64,000 nucleotides of DNA from DASSUW01 sp963774155 (GTDB lineage Bacteria > Actinomycetota > Thermoleophilia > Solirubrobacterales > Solirubrobacteraceae): positions 620,001 through 684,000 of the forward strand of contig CAVZDW010000008.1 of assembly GCA_963774155.1 (NCBI GenBank). The letters run 5' to 3'. The translations under genes were made by a program, and so were the position numbers. Of the stretch, positions 1 to 8,312 are shown piece by piece. Under the pieces are notes generated by a model. That model had not been told where the DNA came from. It worked only from the letters and a program-made list of their open reading frames with translations, and did no database searches. Numbering within the stretch: position 1 is the stretch's first letter; every line of letters begins with the position of its first letter.

Positions 1-594
1 GCGGTCGGTCTCGAGGTCGCGCACGTTGTTGACCACGAGGATCGCCGAGGCGAGCAGGCCGACCGGCACGGCCAGCACGAACGCCTCCCACGAGAGGTGC
101 TCGACCTGCGCGAAGTAGGAGCCGGTCACGGCGACGACGCCGAAGAAGAGGAAGACGAACACCTCGCCGAGCCCCTCATACCCATACGGACGAGGGCCAC
201 CCGTGTAGAGCACGCCGGCGAGGATCGAGGCCACGCCGATGAGCAGCAGCTCCCACCCGGCGGTGGCGATCAGGTAGACGCCGGCCAGCACCGCCAGGCC
301 GAACGCGACGTAGGTCGCCACCAGCACCTGACGCGGCGGGACGAGGCCGCCGGCGGTGACCCGCACCGGTCCCAGGCGGTCCTCGGTGTCGGCGCCGCGG
401 CGGGCATCCGAGTAGTCGTTCGAGAGGTTCGTCCCGACCTGGATGAAGAGCGCGCCGAGCATCGCGGCCAGGAAGGTCAGCCACTTGAAGGTGCCCTCGG
501 TGGCGGCCAGCGCGGTGCCGACGAGGACCGGGGCGACGGCGGCCGGCAGCGTCCTCGGCCTGGCCGCCATGAGCCAGATGTGCAAGGGGCTCAA
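1..594 (-). CDS. menA: 1,4-dihydroxy-2-naphthoate prenyltransferase, 3' end outside window
   Basis: Membrane UbiA-family enzyme that attaches the isoprenoid chain to 1,4-dihydroxy-2-naphthoate in menaquinone synthesis. The minus strand reads an N-terminal WLMAARPRTLPAAVAPVLVG segment, the first Asp-rich prenyl-diphosphate motif NDYSDARRGADTEDR (about residues 59-73), several hydrophobic helices, and a motif NNVRDLETDR at the window edge. About 198 codons are present and the C-terminus lies beyond base 1. I chose TTG at 594 because it overlaps the menB stop as TTGA; TTG 585 or ATG 570 are alternatives. It follows menB in one operon. Confidence 0.9.
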   Translation of the reverse strand, partial: MSPLHIWLMAARPRTLPAAVAPVLVGTALAATEGTFKWLTFLAAMLGALFIQVGTNLSNDYSDARRGADTEDRLGPVRVTAGGLVPPRQVLVATYVAFGLAVLAGVYLIATAGWELLLIGVASILAGVLYTGGPRPYGYEGLGEVFVFLFFGVVAVTGSYFAQVEHLSWEAFVLAVPVGLLASAILVVNNVRDLETDR

Positions 595-1415
595 GGTCGT
601 CTGGGGTACGACGAGAAGTCGGGCTTGCGCTTGCTCTTGTACGCCTCGCGGCCCTCCTTGGCCTCGTCGGAGGCGTAGAAGAGGAGGTTGGCGTCGTGCG
701 CCAGTTGCTGCAGGCCGCTGTAGCCGTCCTCGGAGGCGTGGAAGCTCGCCTTGAGCAGCCGGAGGGCGAAGGGGGAGAGCTGGAGCATCTCGCGGCACCA
801 TTTCACCGTCTCGGCCTCGAGCTCCTCCAACGGGACGACGGTGTTCACGAGACCCATGTCGAGCGCCTGCTGGGCGTCGTACTGGCGGCACAGGAACCAG
901 ATCTCCTTCGCCTTCTTCGGGCCCACGAGATCGGAGAGCAGGCTCGCCCCGAAGCCGCCGTCGAAGGAGCCCACGCGCGGGCCGACCTGGCCGAAGCGGG
1001 CGTTGTCCGCGGCGATCGTGAGGTCGCAGACCAGGTGGAGCACGTGGCCGCCGCCGATGGCGTAGCCGGCCACCATCGCCACCACCGGCTTGGGCAGGCG
1101 GCGCATCTGGACGTGCAGGTCGGTGACGTGGAAGCGCCCGACCGTGGCTCCCTCGGCGATGTAGCCGGTATCGCCGCGCACGCGCTGGTCGCCGCCCGAG
1201 CAGAAGGCGTCCGGGCCCTCGCCGGTGAGCACGATCGCGCCGACCGAGGCGTCCTCGCGGGCCTGCTCGAGCGCGTCGGAGATCTCGATGATCGTCTGCG
1301 GCCGGAACGCGTTGCGGACTTCGGGCCGGTTGATGGTGATCTTGGCGATGCCGTCGCCCGAGGTCTCGTAGCGGATGTCCTCGTACTCGGCGACGGCGGT
1401 CCAGGTGACGGTCAA
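591..1415 (-). CDS. menB: 1,4-dihydroxy-2-naphthoyl-CoA synthase
   Basis: Crotonase-fold enzyme that closes the second ring of the naphthoquinone from O-succinylbenzoyl-CoA. The 274 residues carry NRPEVRNAFRP (29-39), FCSGGDQRVRG (71-81), the GGGHVLH oxyanion segment (121-127) and GSFDGGFG (149-156), all typical of MenB, and the C-terminus KRKPDFSSYPRRP is the family signature. Length matches the family when the TTG at 1415 is used. A TAGTGT -10 box ends 7 nt upstream of that TTG on the minus strand, so the mRNA is probably leaderless. menA follows with a 4-nt overlap. Confidence 0.96.
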   Translation of the reverse strand: MTVTWTAVAEYEDIRYETSGDGIAKITINRPEVRNAFRPQTIIEISDALEQAREDASVGAIVLTGEGPDAFCSGGDQRVRGDTGYIAEGATVGRFHVTDLHVQMRRLPKPVVAMVAGYAIGGGHVLHLVCDLTIAADNARFGQVGPRVGSFDGGFGASLLSDLVGPKKAKEIWFLCRQYDAQQALDMGLVNTVVPLEELEAETVKWCREMLQLSPFALRLLKASFHASEDGYSGLQQLAHDANLLFYASDEAKEGREAYKSKRKPDFSSYPRRP

Positions 1416-1421
1416 GGCTTA

Positions 1422-1433
1422 GACACTAGTGTC
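1422..1433. promoter_or_regulatory. symmetric divergent -10 element of menB and menE
   Basis: The perfect 12-bp palindrome GACACTAGTGTC fills the gap between the two divergent genes. It contains TAGTGT on each strand, 7 nt before the menB TTG and 8 nt before the menE ATG. That is the spacing of actinobacterial leaderless promoters (TANNNT). The flanks extend the dyad to 18 bp with one mismatched pair (TTA...CAA), so a repressor could also bind here. The promoter reading is inferred from sequence only. Confidence 0.6.
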
Positions 1434-1440
1434 CAACGCG

Positions 1441-2619
1441 ATGGAGCCCTGGCTCGAACGCGCGGCCGCCCTCCGGCCACAGCGGGTCGCCATCGAGGCG
1501 CCGGACGGCACGCGGACGTACGAGGAGCTGCTCGAACGGGCGCGCGAGGTGGCGCGCGCGCTGGCGCCCGGTGAGCCCGTGCCGATCGCGCTGCCGCCCG
1601 GCGTCGCGTTCGCCGAGCGGCTGCACGGGTGCCTGCTGGCCGGCGCGGCGGCGATGCCGATCGACCTGCGCCTCACCCCGCGCGAGCGGGACGCGATCAC
1701 CGAGGGCGCCGTCGCGCCGGCCGACGGCGCGCTCATCGTCCACACCTCGGGGACGACCGGCACGCCGCGACCGGTCGTGCTGACGCTCGAGAACATCCAG
1801 GCCAACGCGTTCGGCTCGGCCGTCGCGCTCGGGCTCGACCCGGCCGAGCGCTGGCTGTGCCCGCTCCCGCTGAGCCACGTCGGCGGGCTGATGGTCCTGC
1901 TGCGCTCGGCGATCTACGGCACGACGGCGGTGATCGGCCGGCCGGAGCCGGACGAGGAGACCACGCTCGTCTCGCTCGTCCCGACCCAGCTCGCGCGCCT
2001 GCTCGACGCGGGCGTGCCCAGACCGCCCCGGCTGCGGGCCGTCCTCCTCGGCGGGGCCGCGCCCGGCCGCGCCCTGCTCGTCCGCGCCCGCGACGCCGGC
2101 TGGCCGGTGGCGCCCACCTACGGGCTCACGCAGGCCTGCTCGCAGGTCACCGTCGGCGAGCCCGGAGACGTCGAGACCTCCGGCCGCCCGCTGCCGGGCG
2201 TCACGGTCGAGATCGCCGACGACGGCGAGATCCTCGTCGGCGGCCCGACCGTGGCCGGCGGCGGGATCCTGCACACCGGCGACCTCGGCCGCCTCGACGA
2301 CCGCGGCCGCCTCGTCGTCGCCGGCCGCAAGGCCGACACCATCGTGACCGGGGGAGAGAACGTCGCGCCCACCGAGGTCGAGGCCGTGCTGCTCGAGCAC
2401 CCGGCCGTCGCCGACGCCGGGGTCTTCGCCCGCCCGCACCCGGAGTGGGGCGAGGCGGTCACGGCGAAGGTCGTCCTGCGGGCCGAGGCCACCGAGCCCG
2501 AGCTCCGCGCCTTCGCCGCCGAGCGCCTGGCCGGCTACAAGGTCCCGAAGGCGATCGAGCCGGCGGAAACGCTTCCGCGGACCGCATCCGGCAAGCTCCT
2601 GCGACGGGAGCTGATGTGA
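1441..2619 (+). CDS. menE: O-succinylbenzoate--CoA ligase
   Basis: ANL-superfamily adenylate-forming enzyme that activates o-succinylbenzoate with ATP and CoA, the step before MenB. The phosphate-binding motif HTSGTTGTPR lies at residues 101-110, PTYGLTQ near 220, TGDLGRLDDRGRL near 275, GRKADTIVTGGENVAP near 300, and the C-terminal lysine motif RTASGKLL at the end. At 392 residues it is a short, compact member. The start ATG at 1441 is 8 nt after a TAGTGT box; an in-frame GTG at 1429 would sit inside that box. Specific assignment to MenE rests on the menB/menA neighbours. Confidence 0.9.
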   Translation: MEPWLERAAALRPQRVAIEAPDGTRTYEELLERAREVARALAPGEPVPIALPPGVAFAERLHGCLLAGAAAMPIDLRLTPRERDAITEGAVAPADGALIVHTSGTTGTPRPVVLTLENIQANAFGSAVALGLDPAERWLCPLPLSHVGGLMVLLRSAIYGTTAVIGRPEPDEETTLVSLVPTQLARLLDAGVPRPPRLRAVLLGGAAPGRALLVRARDAGWPVAPTYGLTQACSQVTVGEPGDVETSGRPLPGVTVEIADDGEILVGGPTVAGGGILHTGDLGRLDDRGRLVVAGRKADTIVTGGENVAPTEVEAVLLEHPAVADAGVFARPHPEWGEAVTAKVVLRAEATEPELRAFAAERLAGYKVPKAIEPAETLPRTASGKLLRRELM

Positions 2620-3452
2620 GCGACTACCGACAGCAGAACCGCAAGCGCTGGGCCAGCACCGCCGCCGGCTGGGAGAAGCACGCCGACGAGATGCGCAAGA
2701 ACTCGCTGCCCGTGTCCATGTGGATGGTCGAGGCGATCGCGCCGCAGCCCGGGCACACGGTGCTCGACATCGCGGCCGGCGTCGGCGACACCGGCTTCCT
2801 GGCCGCCGAGCTGATCGAGCCCGGCGGCACGCTCATCACCTCAGACCTCGTGCCCGAGATGCTGAGCGCGGCCCAGCGACGAGCCGAGAAGCTCGGCCTC
2901 ACGAACGTCCGCTTCAAGCAGATCGACGCCGAGGCGATGGACATCCCGGCGGCGAGCATCGACGGCGTGCTCTGCCGCTGGGGCTACATGCTCATGAACG
3001 ACGCCGAGGCCGCGCTGCGCGACACCCGGCGCATCCTCAAGCCGGACGGGCGCGTGGCGCTCGCCGCCTGGGCCGACCCTGAAGCCAACCCCTGGGCCGT
3101 GATCCCCGCGAAGGAGCTGATCTCGCGCGGGCACGCCGAGCCGATCCCGCCGGGCCCGGGTCAGTTCGCCTGGGAGAAGCAGGAGGCGATCGCCGACACG
3201 CTCGACGCCGCGGGATTCGTCGAGCACGAGATCCACGCGCTCGACTTCACCATTCGCTACCCGTCGGCGGAGGCCTGGTGGGAGACCGCGCGCGACATGT
3301 CCCAGCGCGTGCGCGACGCCGTCGCCGGCATGCGGCCCGGCGACGAGGAGGCGGTACGGGCGGCGATCGCCGAGCGCGCGGAGCCCTGGACGGCCGAGGA
3401 CGGCTCGCTCGCGCTCCCCGCGCGGACATGGGTGGCCGCGGCGACCGCGTAA
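2616..3452 (+). CDS. class I SAM-dependent methyltransferase, possibly menaquinone C-methyltransferase
   Basis: The 278-residue protein has the class I methyltransferase fold: motif I VLDIAAGVGDTG (49-60), an acidic residue ending strand 2 (ITSDLVPEML), then DAEAMDIPAASIDGVLCRWG and ILKPDGRVALAAW. The GTG start overlaps the menE stop (GTGA), so it is translated with menE. In that setting it could be the last step of menaquinone synthesis (MenG/UbiE), but the sequence resembles broad type 11 methyltransferases and lacks clear MenG-specific motifs, so the role is inferred from context. Confidence 0.75.
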   Translation: MSDYRQQNRKRWASTAAGWEKHADEMRKNSLPVSMWMVEAIAPQPGHTVLDIAAGVGDTGFLAAELIEPGGTLITSDLVPEMLSAAQRRAEKLGLTNVRFKQIDAEAMDIPAASIDGVLCRWGYMLMNDAEAALRDTRRILKPDGRVALAAWADPEANPWAVIPAKELISRGHAEPIPPGPGQFAWEKQEAIADTLDAAGFVEHEIHALDFTIRYPSAEAWWETARDMSQRVRDAVAGMRPGDEEAVRAAIAERAEPWTAEDGSLALPARTWVAAATA

Positions 3453-3455
3453 CCT
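3450..3455 (+). promoter_or_regulatory. probable leaderless -10 box of ilvC
   Basis: TAACCT overlaps the stop codon of the methyltransferase gene and ends 9 nt before the ilvC ATG. No Shine-Dalgarno sequence lies between them. The same TANNNT-N7 to N9-ATG arrangement recurs before many genes in this window. Confidence 0.5.
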
Positions 3456-3464
3456 TCCCCGCCC

Positions 3465-4454
3465 ATGTATTACGACAATGACGCGGACCTGGACCTGCTG
3501 AGCGGCAAGACCGTCGCCATCCTCGGCTACGGCTCCCAGGGCCATGCCCACTCCCTGAACCTGAAGGATTCCGGCGTCGATGTCGTCGTCGGCCTCCGTC
3601 CTGACTCTGCCTCCGTCGACAAGGCTCGCGAAGCCGGCCTCGAGGTCACCGACGTGGCCGACGCGGCCTCCCGCGGGGACCTCGTGATGGTCCTCCTGCC
3701 CGACGAGAAGCACGGGCAGGTCTGGAACGACGAGATCCGCGACGGCATCGCGCCCGGCAAGACGCTGCTCTTCGGCCACGGCTTCTCGATCCACTACGGC
3801 GAGGTCGAGGCCCCGCCGGAGGTCGACGTCGCGCTCATCGCCCCCAAGGGCCCGGGCCACCTCGTCCGCCGCCAGTACCTCGAGGGCAGCGGCGTGCCCG
3901 GCCTGGTCGCCGTCCACCAGGATGCTTCGGGCAACGCCCTGCAGACGGCGCTCGCCTACAGCAAGGGCATCGGCTGCACCCGCGGCGGCGTCATCGAGAC
4001 GACGTTCAAGGACGAGACGGAGACCGACCTCTTCGGCGAGCAGGCCGTGCTCTGCGGCGGCGTGTCGGAGCTCGTCCAGGCCGGCTACGAGACGCTCGTG
4101 GACGCCGGGTACGACCCCAAGCTCGCGTACTTCGAGTGCCTGCACGAGCTGAAGCTGATCGTCGACCTCATGTACGAGAAGGGCCTGAGCGGCATGCGCT
4201 TCTCGGTGTCCAACACGGCCGAGTACGGCGACTACACGCGCGGCAAGCGGATCATCTCCGATGCCACCCGCCAGGCCATGAAGGACGTCCTCGGCGAGAT
4301 CCAGTCCGGCGCGTTCGCCCGCGAGTGGATCGCCGAGAACCGCGCCGGACAGGAGAACTTCCTCCGCATGCGCGCGGAACAGGCGAACCACCAGATCGAG
4401 CGCGAAGGCAAGGAGCTACGCTCGATGATGGACTGGATCGAGACCGAGTTCTGA
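3465..4454 (+). CDS. ilvC: ketol-acid reductoisomerase (class I)
   Basis: Converts acetolactate or acetohydroxybutyrate to the dihydroxy acids of valine, leucine and isoleucine synthesis, using NADPH and magnesium. The 329 residues show the Rossmann motif GYGSQGHAHSLNLKDSG (21-37), the NADPH-specific loop LRPDSAS (44-50), GHGFSIHYG near 109, and the knotted C-terminal domain with CLHELKLIVDLMYEKG and SNTAEYGDYTRG. Length is typical of the short class I form. It starts 12 nt after the methyltransferase gene but has its own -10 box, so it is probably transcribed separately. Confidence 0.97.
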   Translation: MYYDNDADLDLLSGKTVAILGYGSQGHAHSLNLKDSGVDVVVGLRPDSASVDKAREAGLEVTDVADAASRGDLVMVLLPDEKHGQVWNDEIRDGIAPGKTLLFGHGFSIHYGEVEAPPEVDVALIAPKGPGHLVRRQYLEGSGVPGLVAVHQDASGNALQTALAYSKGIGCTRGGVIETTFKDETETDLFGEQAVLCGGVSELVQAGYETLVDAGYDPKLAYFECLHELKLIVDLMYEKGLSGMRFSVSNTAEYGDYTRGKRIISDATRQAMKDVLGEIQSGAFAREWIAENRAGQENFLRMRAEQANHQIEREGKELRSMMDWIETEF

Positions 4455-5017
4455 GCGACGAGCAATCCATCTCGGGGTGGCTGCCCCCGCGGGCGCCCGG
4501 CAGCGAGCCGGCGCCGATGTTCGAGCCTGCCCCGCCCGACGAGCCGGAGCCACCCGAGCCCGACCCCGCGGTCGCCGCGTGGAACGCACCGGCGGCGGCC
4601 ACGCCGCCGCCGGTACGCGAGCATCCGATCTACCTCCAGGCGTCATCGCGGCCGGGAAATGGCGCCGCGACGACATCGCTGGTACTCGGAATCATCGGCA
4701 TCGTCCTCGTAATCCTGACCCTCGGCATCGGTTTCCTGTTCTCGCTGCCCGCCTCGGTCGCGGCCTGGGTCGTGGGCGCCCGCGGCCGCAAGCGCGTGGC
4801 CACCGGGCAGACCACCTCGGGCGACGGCATCGCGCACGCGGGCGTCGTCCTGGGCATCGTCGGCGTGATCCTCGGAGTCGTCGGCGCGGTGGTCTGGATC
4901 GCCCTGATCGCCTCCGGGCTCGACCTCGAGGAGCTCCAGCGCGATCTCGAGCGACGGTCGAATCCTGACCTGGACCAGGCGGTCTGGACGGCCGCTATGG
5001 CCGTGTTCGGCCGCTAA
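4451..5017 (+). CDS. DUF4190-type small membrane protein
   Basis: About 188 residues: a proline- and glutamate-rich cytoplasmic N-terminus beginning SDEQSISGWLPPRAPG, then two hydrophobic segments (about residues 75-100 and 130-155) flanking a basic loop GARGRKRVATGQTTSGDG, and an acidic tail. This is the layout of DUF4190 proteins, whose function is unknown. No ATG, GTG or TTG precedes the conserved-looking N-terminus; the only candidate is CTG 4451, which overlaps the ilvC stop as CTGA. The safe alternative is ATG 4517, which would remove the tryptophan-containing N-terminus. Confidence 0.7.
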   Translation: MSDEQSISGWLPPRAPGSEPAPMFEPAPPDEPEPPEPDPAVAAWNAPAAATPPPVREHPIYLQASSRPGNGAATTSLVLGIIGIVLVILTLGIGFLFSLPASVAAWVVGARGRKRVATGQTTSGDGIAHAGVVLGIVGVILGVVGAVVWIALIASGLDLEELQRDLERRSNPDLDQAVWTAAMAVFGR

Positions 5018-5035
5018 GCCTGGATCCACCAGGCT
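5017..5035. terminator. hairpin terminator candidate after the DUF4190 gene
   Basis: AGCCTGG-ATCCA-CCAGGCT forms a perfect 7-bp stem starting in the stop codon of the preceding gene. There is no T-run, so this may be a weak or processing hairpin. Confidence 0.4.
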
Positions 5036-5073
5036 AATCTGGGCCGGACCTCCCCACGAGACAAGGTCTCCGC

Positions 5074-6256
5074 ATGACGCCGAATCCGTTCACCAAGCAG
5101 TACTTGATGACGGCCGGGCCCACGCCCGTGCCGCCCGCCGTCTCCCAGGCGATGGCCGCGCCCATGCTCTATCACCGCGCGCCGGCCTTCGACGAGCTGT
5201 ACGAGCGCGTGCTGTCGCGGCTCCCCGGCGTGTTCCGCACCGAGAACGACGTGCTCGCCTTCGCCGCGAGCGGCTCCGGCGCCATGGAGTCGGCCGTCGC
5301 CAACCTCGTCCGCCCGGGCGACAAGGTGCTCGCCTGCGCCGCCGGCAAGTTCGGCGAGCGCTGGATCCAGCTCGGCGAGACCTACGGCGCCGAGCTCGTG
5401 CGCTACGAGCCGGGCTGGGGCGAGCGGCTCGACGCCGGCGAGATCGACCGCCTGCTCGGCGAGAACGAGGACATCAAGGTCGCGTTCGTGACGCTGAGCG
5501 AGACCTCGACCGGCATCGTGCACGACGTCCAGGCGATCGGGGAGGTCGCCGCCAAGCACGACGTCATCCTCGCCGTCGACGCCGTCTCCGGCCTCGGCGC
5601 GGCCGAGCTGCGCCAGGACGAGTGGGGGCTCGACGTGGTCGTGGCCGGCTCGCAGAAGGCGCTCATGTGCCCGCCCGGCCTCGCCTTCGCGTCGGTCTCC
5701 GAGCGCGCGCTCGAGTACGCGGATCGGAATTCGTCCCACCGCAGCCGGCCGCTACTACTTCGACTGGGGCCGCACGGCGAAGAGCCAGCGCAAGGGCGCG
5801 AGCCCGTTCACCCCGGCCGTCTCGCTCTTCCTGGGCCTCGACATCGCGCTCGGCATGATCGAGGCCGAGGGGCTCGACGACGTCATGGCCCGCCACAAGC
5901 TGCTCGCCCGCGCCACGCGCGCCGGCGCCGCCGCCATGGGGCTCGAGCTGTTCGGCGATCCCGACGAGCGCTCCACCGTGGTGACGGCGATCGAGCTGCC
6001 GGAGGACATCGACGGCGGCAAGGTCCCCGGCGCGCTGCGGCGCCTCGGCATCACCGCCAACGGCGGCCAGGACCACCTCAAGGGCCGCATCCTGCGGATC
6101 GCCCACTGCGGCTACTTCGGCGCCTTCGACATCCTGACGTCGCTGTCCGGGCTGGAGATGGCGCTCGACCAGCTCGGCCGCGAGGTCGAGCACGGGGCCG
6201 GCGCCGGCGCCGCGCAGCGCGTGTTCCTCGAGGCCGGCGTCCCCGCCGCGGCGTGA
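5074..6256 (+). CDS. class V (alanine/serine-glyoxylate type) aminotransferase, frame broken near 5735
   Basis: PLP aminotransferase of the alanine-glyoxylate/serine-pyruvate family. The first frame gives LMTAGPTPVPPAVSQAM, the GSGAMESAVANL region, AVDAVSGLGA and the PLP-lysine motif GSQKALMCPPGLAF (lysine near residue 196). Around bases 5715-5752 the frame shifts by +1, and the second frame continues YYFDWGRTAKSQ, SPFTPAVSLFLGLD and GGQDHLKGRILRIAHCG to the normal C-terminus. Both halves are well conserved, so one extra or two missing bases in the sequence are likely. It overlaps serA by 4 nt, which suggests it supplies the transamination step of serine synthesis, as some class V members do; this is inference. 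A GAGAC-AAG-GTCTC hairpin lies just before the ATG. Confidence 0.85.
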
Positions 6257-7893
6257 GCGCTCCCGAGCTGAGTGCGCCCGCGCGGATCCTGGTCGCCGAG
6301 AAGATCGCCCCCGCCGGCATCGAGCTGCTCAAGGAGCGGTTCGACGTCGACATCGCCGACGGCTGGAGCGCGGAGGAGCTGGCCGACCGGATCGGCGGCT
6401 ACGACGGCATCCTCATCCGCTCGGCGACGCGCCTGACCGCCGACCTGATCGAGCGCGGCGAGCGCCTGAAGGTCATCGGCCGGGCCGGCGTGGGCGTCGA
6501 CAACGTCGACGTCGAGGCGGCCACCCGGCGCGGGATCATCGTCGCCAACGCGCCGGAGTCGAACGTCATCACGGCGGCCGAGCACACGGTCGCGCTCATG
6601 CTCGCGCTGGCCCGCAACGTCCCGCAGGCCCACAGCGCCCTCACGGGCGGGAGCTGGGAGCGCTCGAAGTGGGGCGGCGTCGAGGTGTACGAGAAGACGC
6701 TGGGCCTGCTCGGCTTCGGCCGCATCGGCCAGCTGGTGGCCGCCCGGGCCCGGGGCTTCGGCATGCGCGTCCTGGCCTTCGACCCGTTCGTCGCCGCCGC
6801 GCGCTTCCGCGAGCTCGGCGTCGAGCAGGCGGAGTCCGCGGACGACATCTACGCGCAGTCGGACTTCATCTCGCTCCACCTGCCCAAGAACCCCGAGACC
6901 GAGAACTGGCTGAACGCCGAGGCGCTGGCCAAGTGCCGCGACGGCGTGCGCATCATCAACTGCGCGCGCGGTCAGCTCGTCGACGACGAGGCGCTGAAGG
7001 CCGCGATCGACTCCGGCAAGGTCGCCGGCGCCGCGCTCGACGTCTACCGCAGCGAGCCGGTCACCGACCACCCGCTCTTCGGCTATCCGAACGTGGTCGT
7101 GACGCCGCACCTGGCCGCGTCGACGACCGAGGCCCAGGACCGCGCCGGCGTGCAGACGGCCGAGCAGGTCGTCGCCGCGCTGACGGGCGGGGTCGTCTCC
7201 ACCGCGGTGAACATCCCGGCCGTCAGCGCCGAGGACATGGAGGTGCTCGGCCCGTTCCTGCCGCTCGCCCGCGGCCTCGGGCGCGTGGCCGTGGCGCTGG
7301 CCGAGTCCTCGAGCGTCGACCGCGTCGAGCTCGAGTACCTCGGCCGGATCGCCGAGCGCGACACCCGCCTGCTCACGCTGTCGGTCCTCAACGGCCTGCT
7401 CTCCGGCCACACGGACGAGGACGTCAACCTCGTCAACGCGCCGACCCTGGCCGAGCAGCGCGGCATCCAGGTCTCCGAGCGCAAGGAGCAGATCGCGCGC
7501 GACTTCACCGATCTGGTGCGCGTGACCGTGGTGTGCGGGAAGGAGCGCACGCGCGTGGTCGGCACCACGCTCGGCCAGCTCCACCGCCCGCACCTGCTCG
7601 AGGCGTGGGGCCAGCGCTTCAACCTGCAGATGGACGAGGGCCATCTCGCGCTCTTCCACTACCAGGACGTGCCCGGCATGGTCGGCCGCGTCGGGACGGC
7701 GTTCGGCGAGCACGGCGTGAACATCTCCGCGGCGGCGGTCGGCCGCGAGCCCCCGGGCTACGACGGGGGCAAGCGCGGCCAGCTCGCCGTGATGGCGGTC
7801 ACCACCGACACGCCGGTGCCGCCGGCCGTGATCGACGCCATCGTGGACATGGACGGCTTCATCGCCGGCCGGGCGGTGGCGTTGGCCGTCTGA
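6253..7893 (+). CDS. serA: D-3-phosphoglycerate dehydrogenase, long ACT-domain form
   Basis: First enzyme of serine synthesis, oxidising 3-phosphoglycerate with NAD. The 546 residues contain the substrate-domain motif GRAGVGVDNVDV (77-88), the NAD motif GLLGFGRIGQ (151-160), the catalytic Arg in NCARGQLVDDEAL, and the His motif TPHLAASTTEAQ near 285. An intervening domain and a C-terminal ACT domain (DVPGMVGRVGTAFGEHGVNI, about 470) follow, as in the actinobacterial long form that is inhibited by serine. GTG 6253 overlaps the aminotransferase stop. Confidence 0.96.
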   Translation: MSAPELSAPARILVAEKIAPAGIELLKERFDVDIADGWSAEELADRIGGYDGILIRSATRLTADLIERGERLKVIGRAGVGVDNVDVEAATRRGIIVANAPESNVITAAEHTVALMLALARNVPQAHSALTGGSWERSKWGGVEVYEKTLGLLGFGRIGQLVAARARGFGMRVLAFDPFVAAARFRELGVEQAESADDIYAQSDFISLHLPKNPETENWLNAEALAKCRDGVRIINCARGQLVDDEALKAAIDSGKVAGAALDVYRSEPVTDHPLFGYPNVVVTPHLAASTTEAQDRAGVQTAEQVVAALTGGVVSTAVNIPAVSAEDMEVLGPFLPLARGLGRVAVALAESSSVDRVELEYLGRIAERDTRLLTLSVLNGLLSGHTDEDVNLVNAPTLAEQRGIQVSERKEQIARDFTDLVRVTVVCGKERTRVVGTTLGQLHRPHLLEAWGQRFNLQMDEGHLALFHYQDVPGMVGRVGTAFGEHGVNISAAAVGREPPGYDGGKRGQLAVMAVTTDTPVPPAVIDAIVDMDGFIAGRAVALAV

Positions 7894-7908
7894 CCCGGCC
7901 CGGGCGGG

Positions 7909-8055
7909 CTAGCGGACGACGACGGACTCGATCGCGCCGAGCGCTCGCGCGGTTCCGCGCAGTCCGGTGTAGAGCACGATCAGGCCGCTCGTGAGCAGCA
8001 GCTCGCCCGTGCCTTTGCGCCGGGCCGTGGTGACAAGTTCCGTCATAGCCGGCAT
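7909..8055 (-). CDS. 48-residue hypothetical protein
   Basis: Short open frame MPAMTELVTTARRKGTGELL... ending AIESVVVR, with one hydrophobic stretch (ELLLTSGLIVLYTGL, about residues 18-32). A G-rich run (GGGGGG) lies 9 nt before the ATG as a ribosome-binding site, which supports translation. No family recognised; a single-pass membrane peptide is possible. An in-frame ATG at 8046 is an alternative start. Confidence 0.5.
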   Translation of the reverse strand: MPAMTELVTTARRKGTGELLLTSGLIVLYTGLRGTARALGAIESVVVR

Positions 8056-8132
8056 GGTGGCAGCCCCCCTGCGTCGTCCGGTATGGGATCGACGTACATG
8101 ATTGGTCAGGAGTTGCTGGACCGTGTGTCGAT

Positions 8133-8276
8133 CTAGTAGCCGTAGTCGCGGCCGCCGTCGGGGGACGGCGTGGCGGTCGGCGCGGCGCCCGCAGGAGCGG
8201 CCTGGTCGTCGTCGTCGGACCCGCAGCCCGCGACGAGCGCGGCGGCGACGAAGAGGAGGGCGGCGAGGCGGCGCAT
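8133..8276 (-). CDS. 47-residue predicted lipoprotein
   Basis: A complete small secreted protein too short for usual gene calling. It begins MRRLAALLFVAAALVAGC: two arginines, a hydrophobic core and the lipobox LVAGC with the lipidated cysteine at residue 18. The mature part is only about 30 residues, starting CGSDDDD, rich in Ala and Pro and ending GGRDYGY. The signal is textbook, but the function cannot be told. It lies just downstream of the HD-GYP gene on the same strand and may be cotranscribed with it. Confidence 0.65.
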   Translation of the reverse strand: MRRLAALLFVAAALVAGCGSDDDDQAAPAGAAPTATPSPDGGRDYGY

Positions 8277-8312
8277 CGGCACGCCGGTGTACGCGCGGCC
8301 CGCGGGTGCGGT

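Noticed and set aside
97..678. Plus-strand open frame of 193 codons opposite menA
   Set aside because: Arg/Glu/Gly-rich shadow with no motif; the minus strand encodes a clear MenA.
1422..1433. Assigning the menB/menE palindrome solely to a TetR-type repressor
   Set aside because: It looks like such an operator, but no TetR gene lies nearby and the dual -10 explanation accounts for the sequence.
5058..5070. GAGAC-AAG-GTCTC hairpin before the aminotransferase ATG as a riboswitch
   Set aside because: Only 13 nt long with a 3-nt loop; too small for a ligand-binding fold and it leaves AAGG available as a ribosome-binding site.
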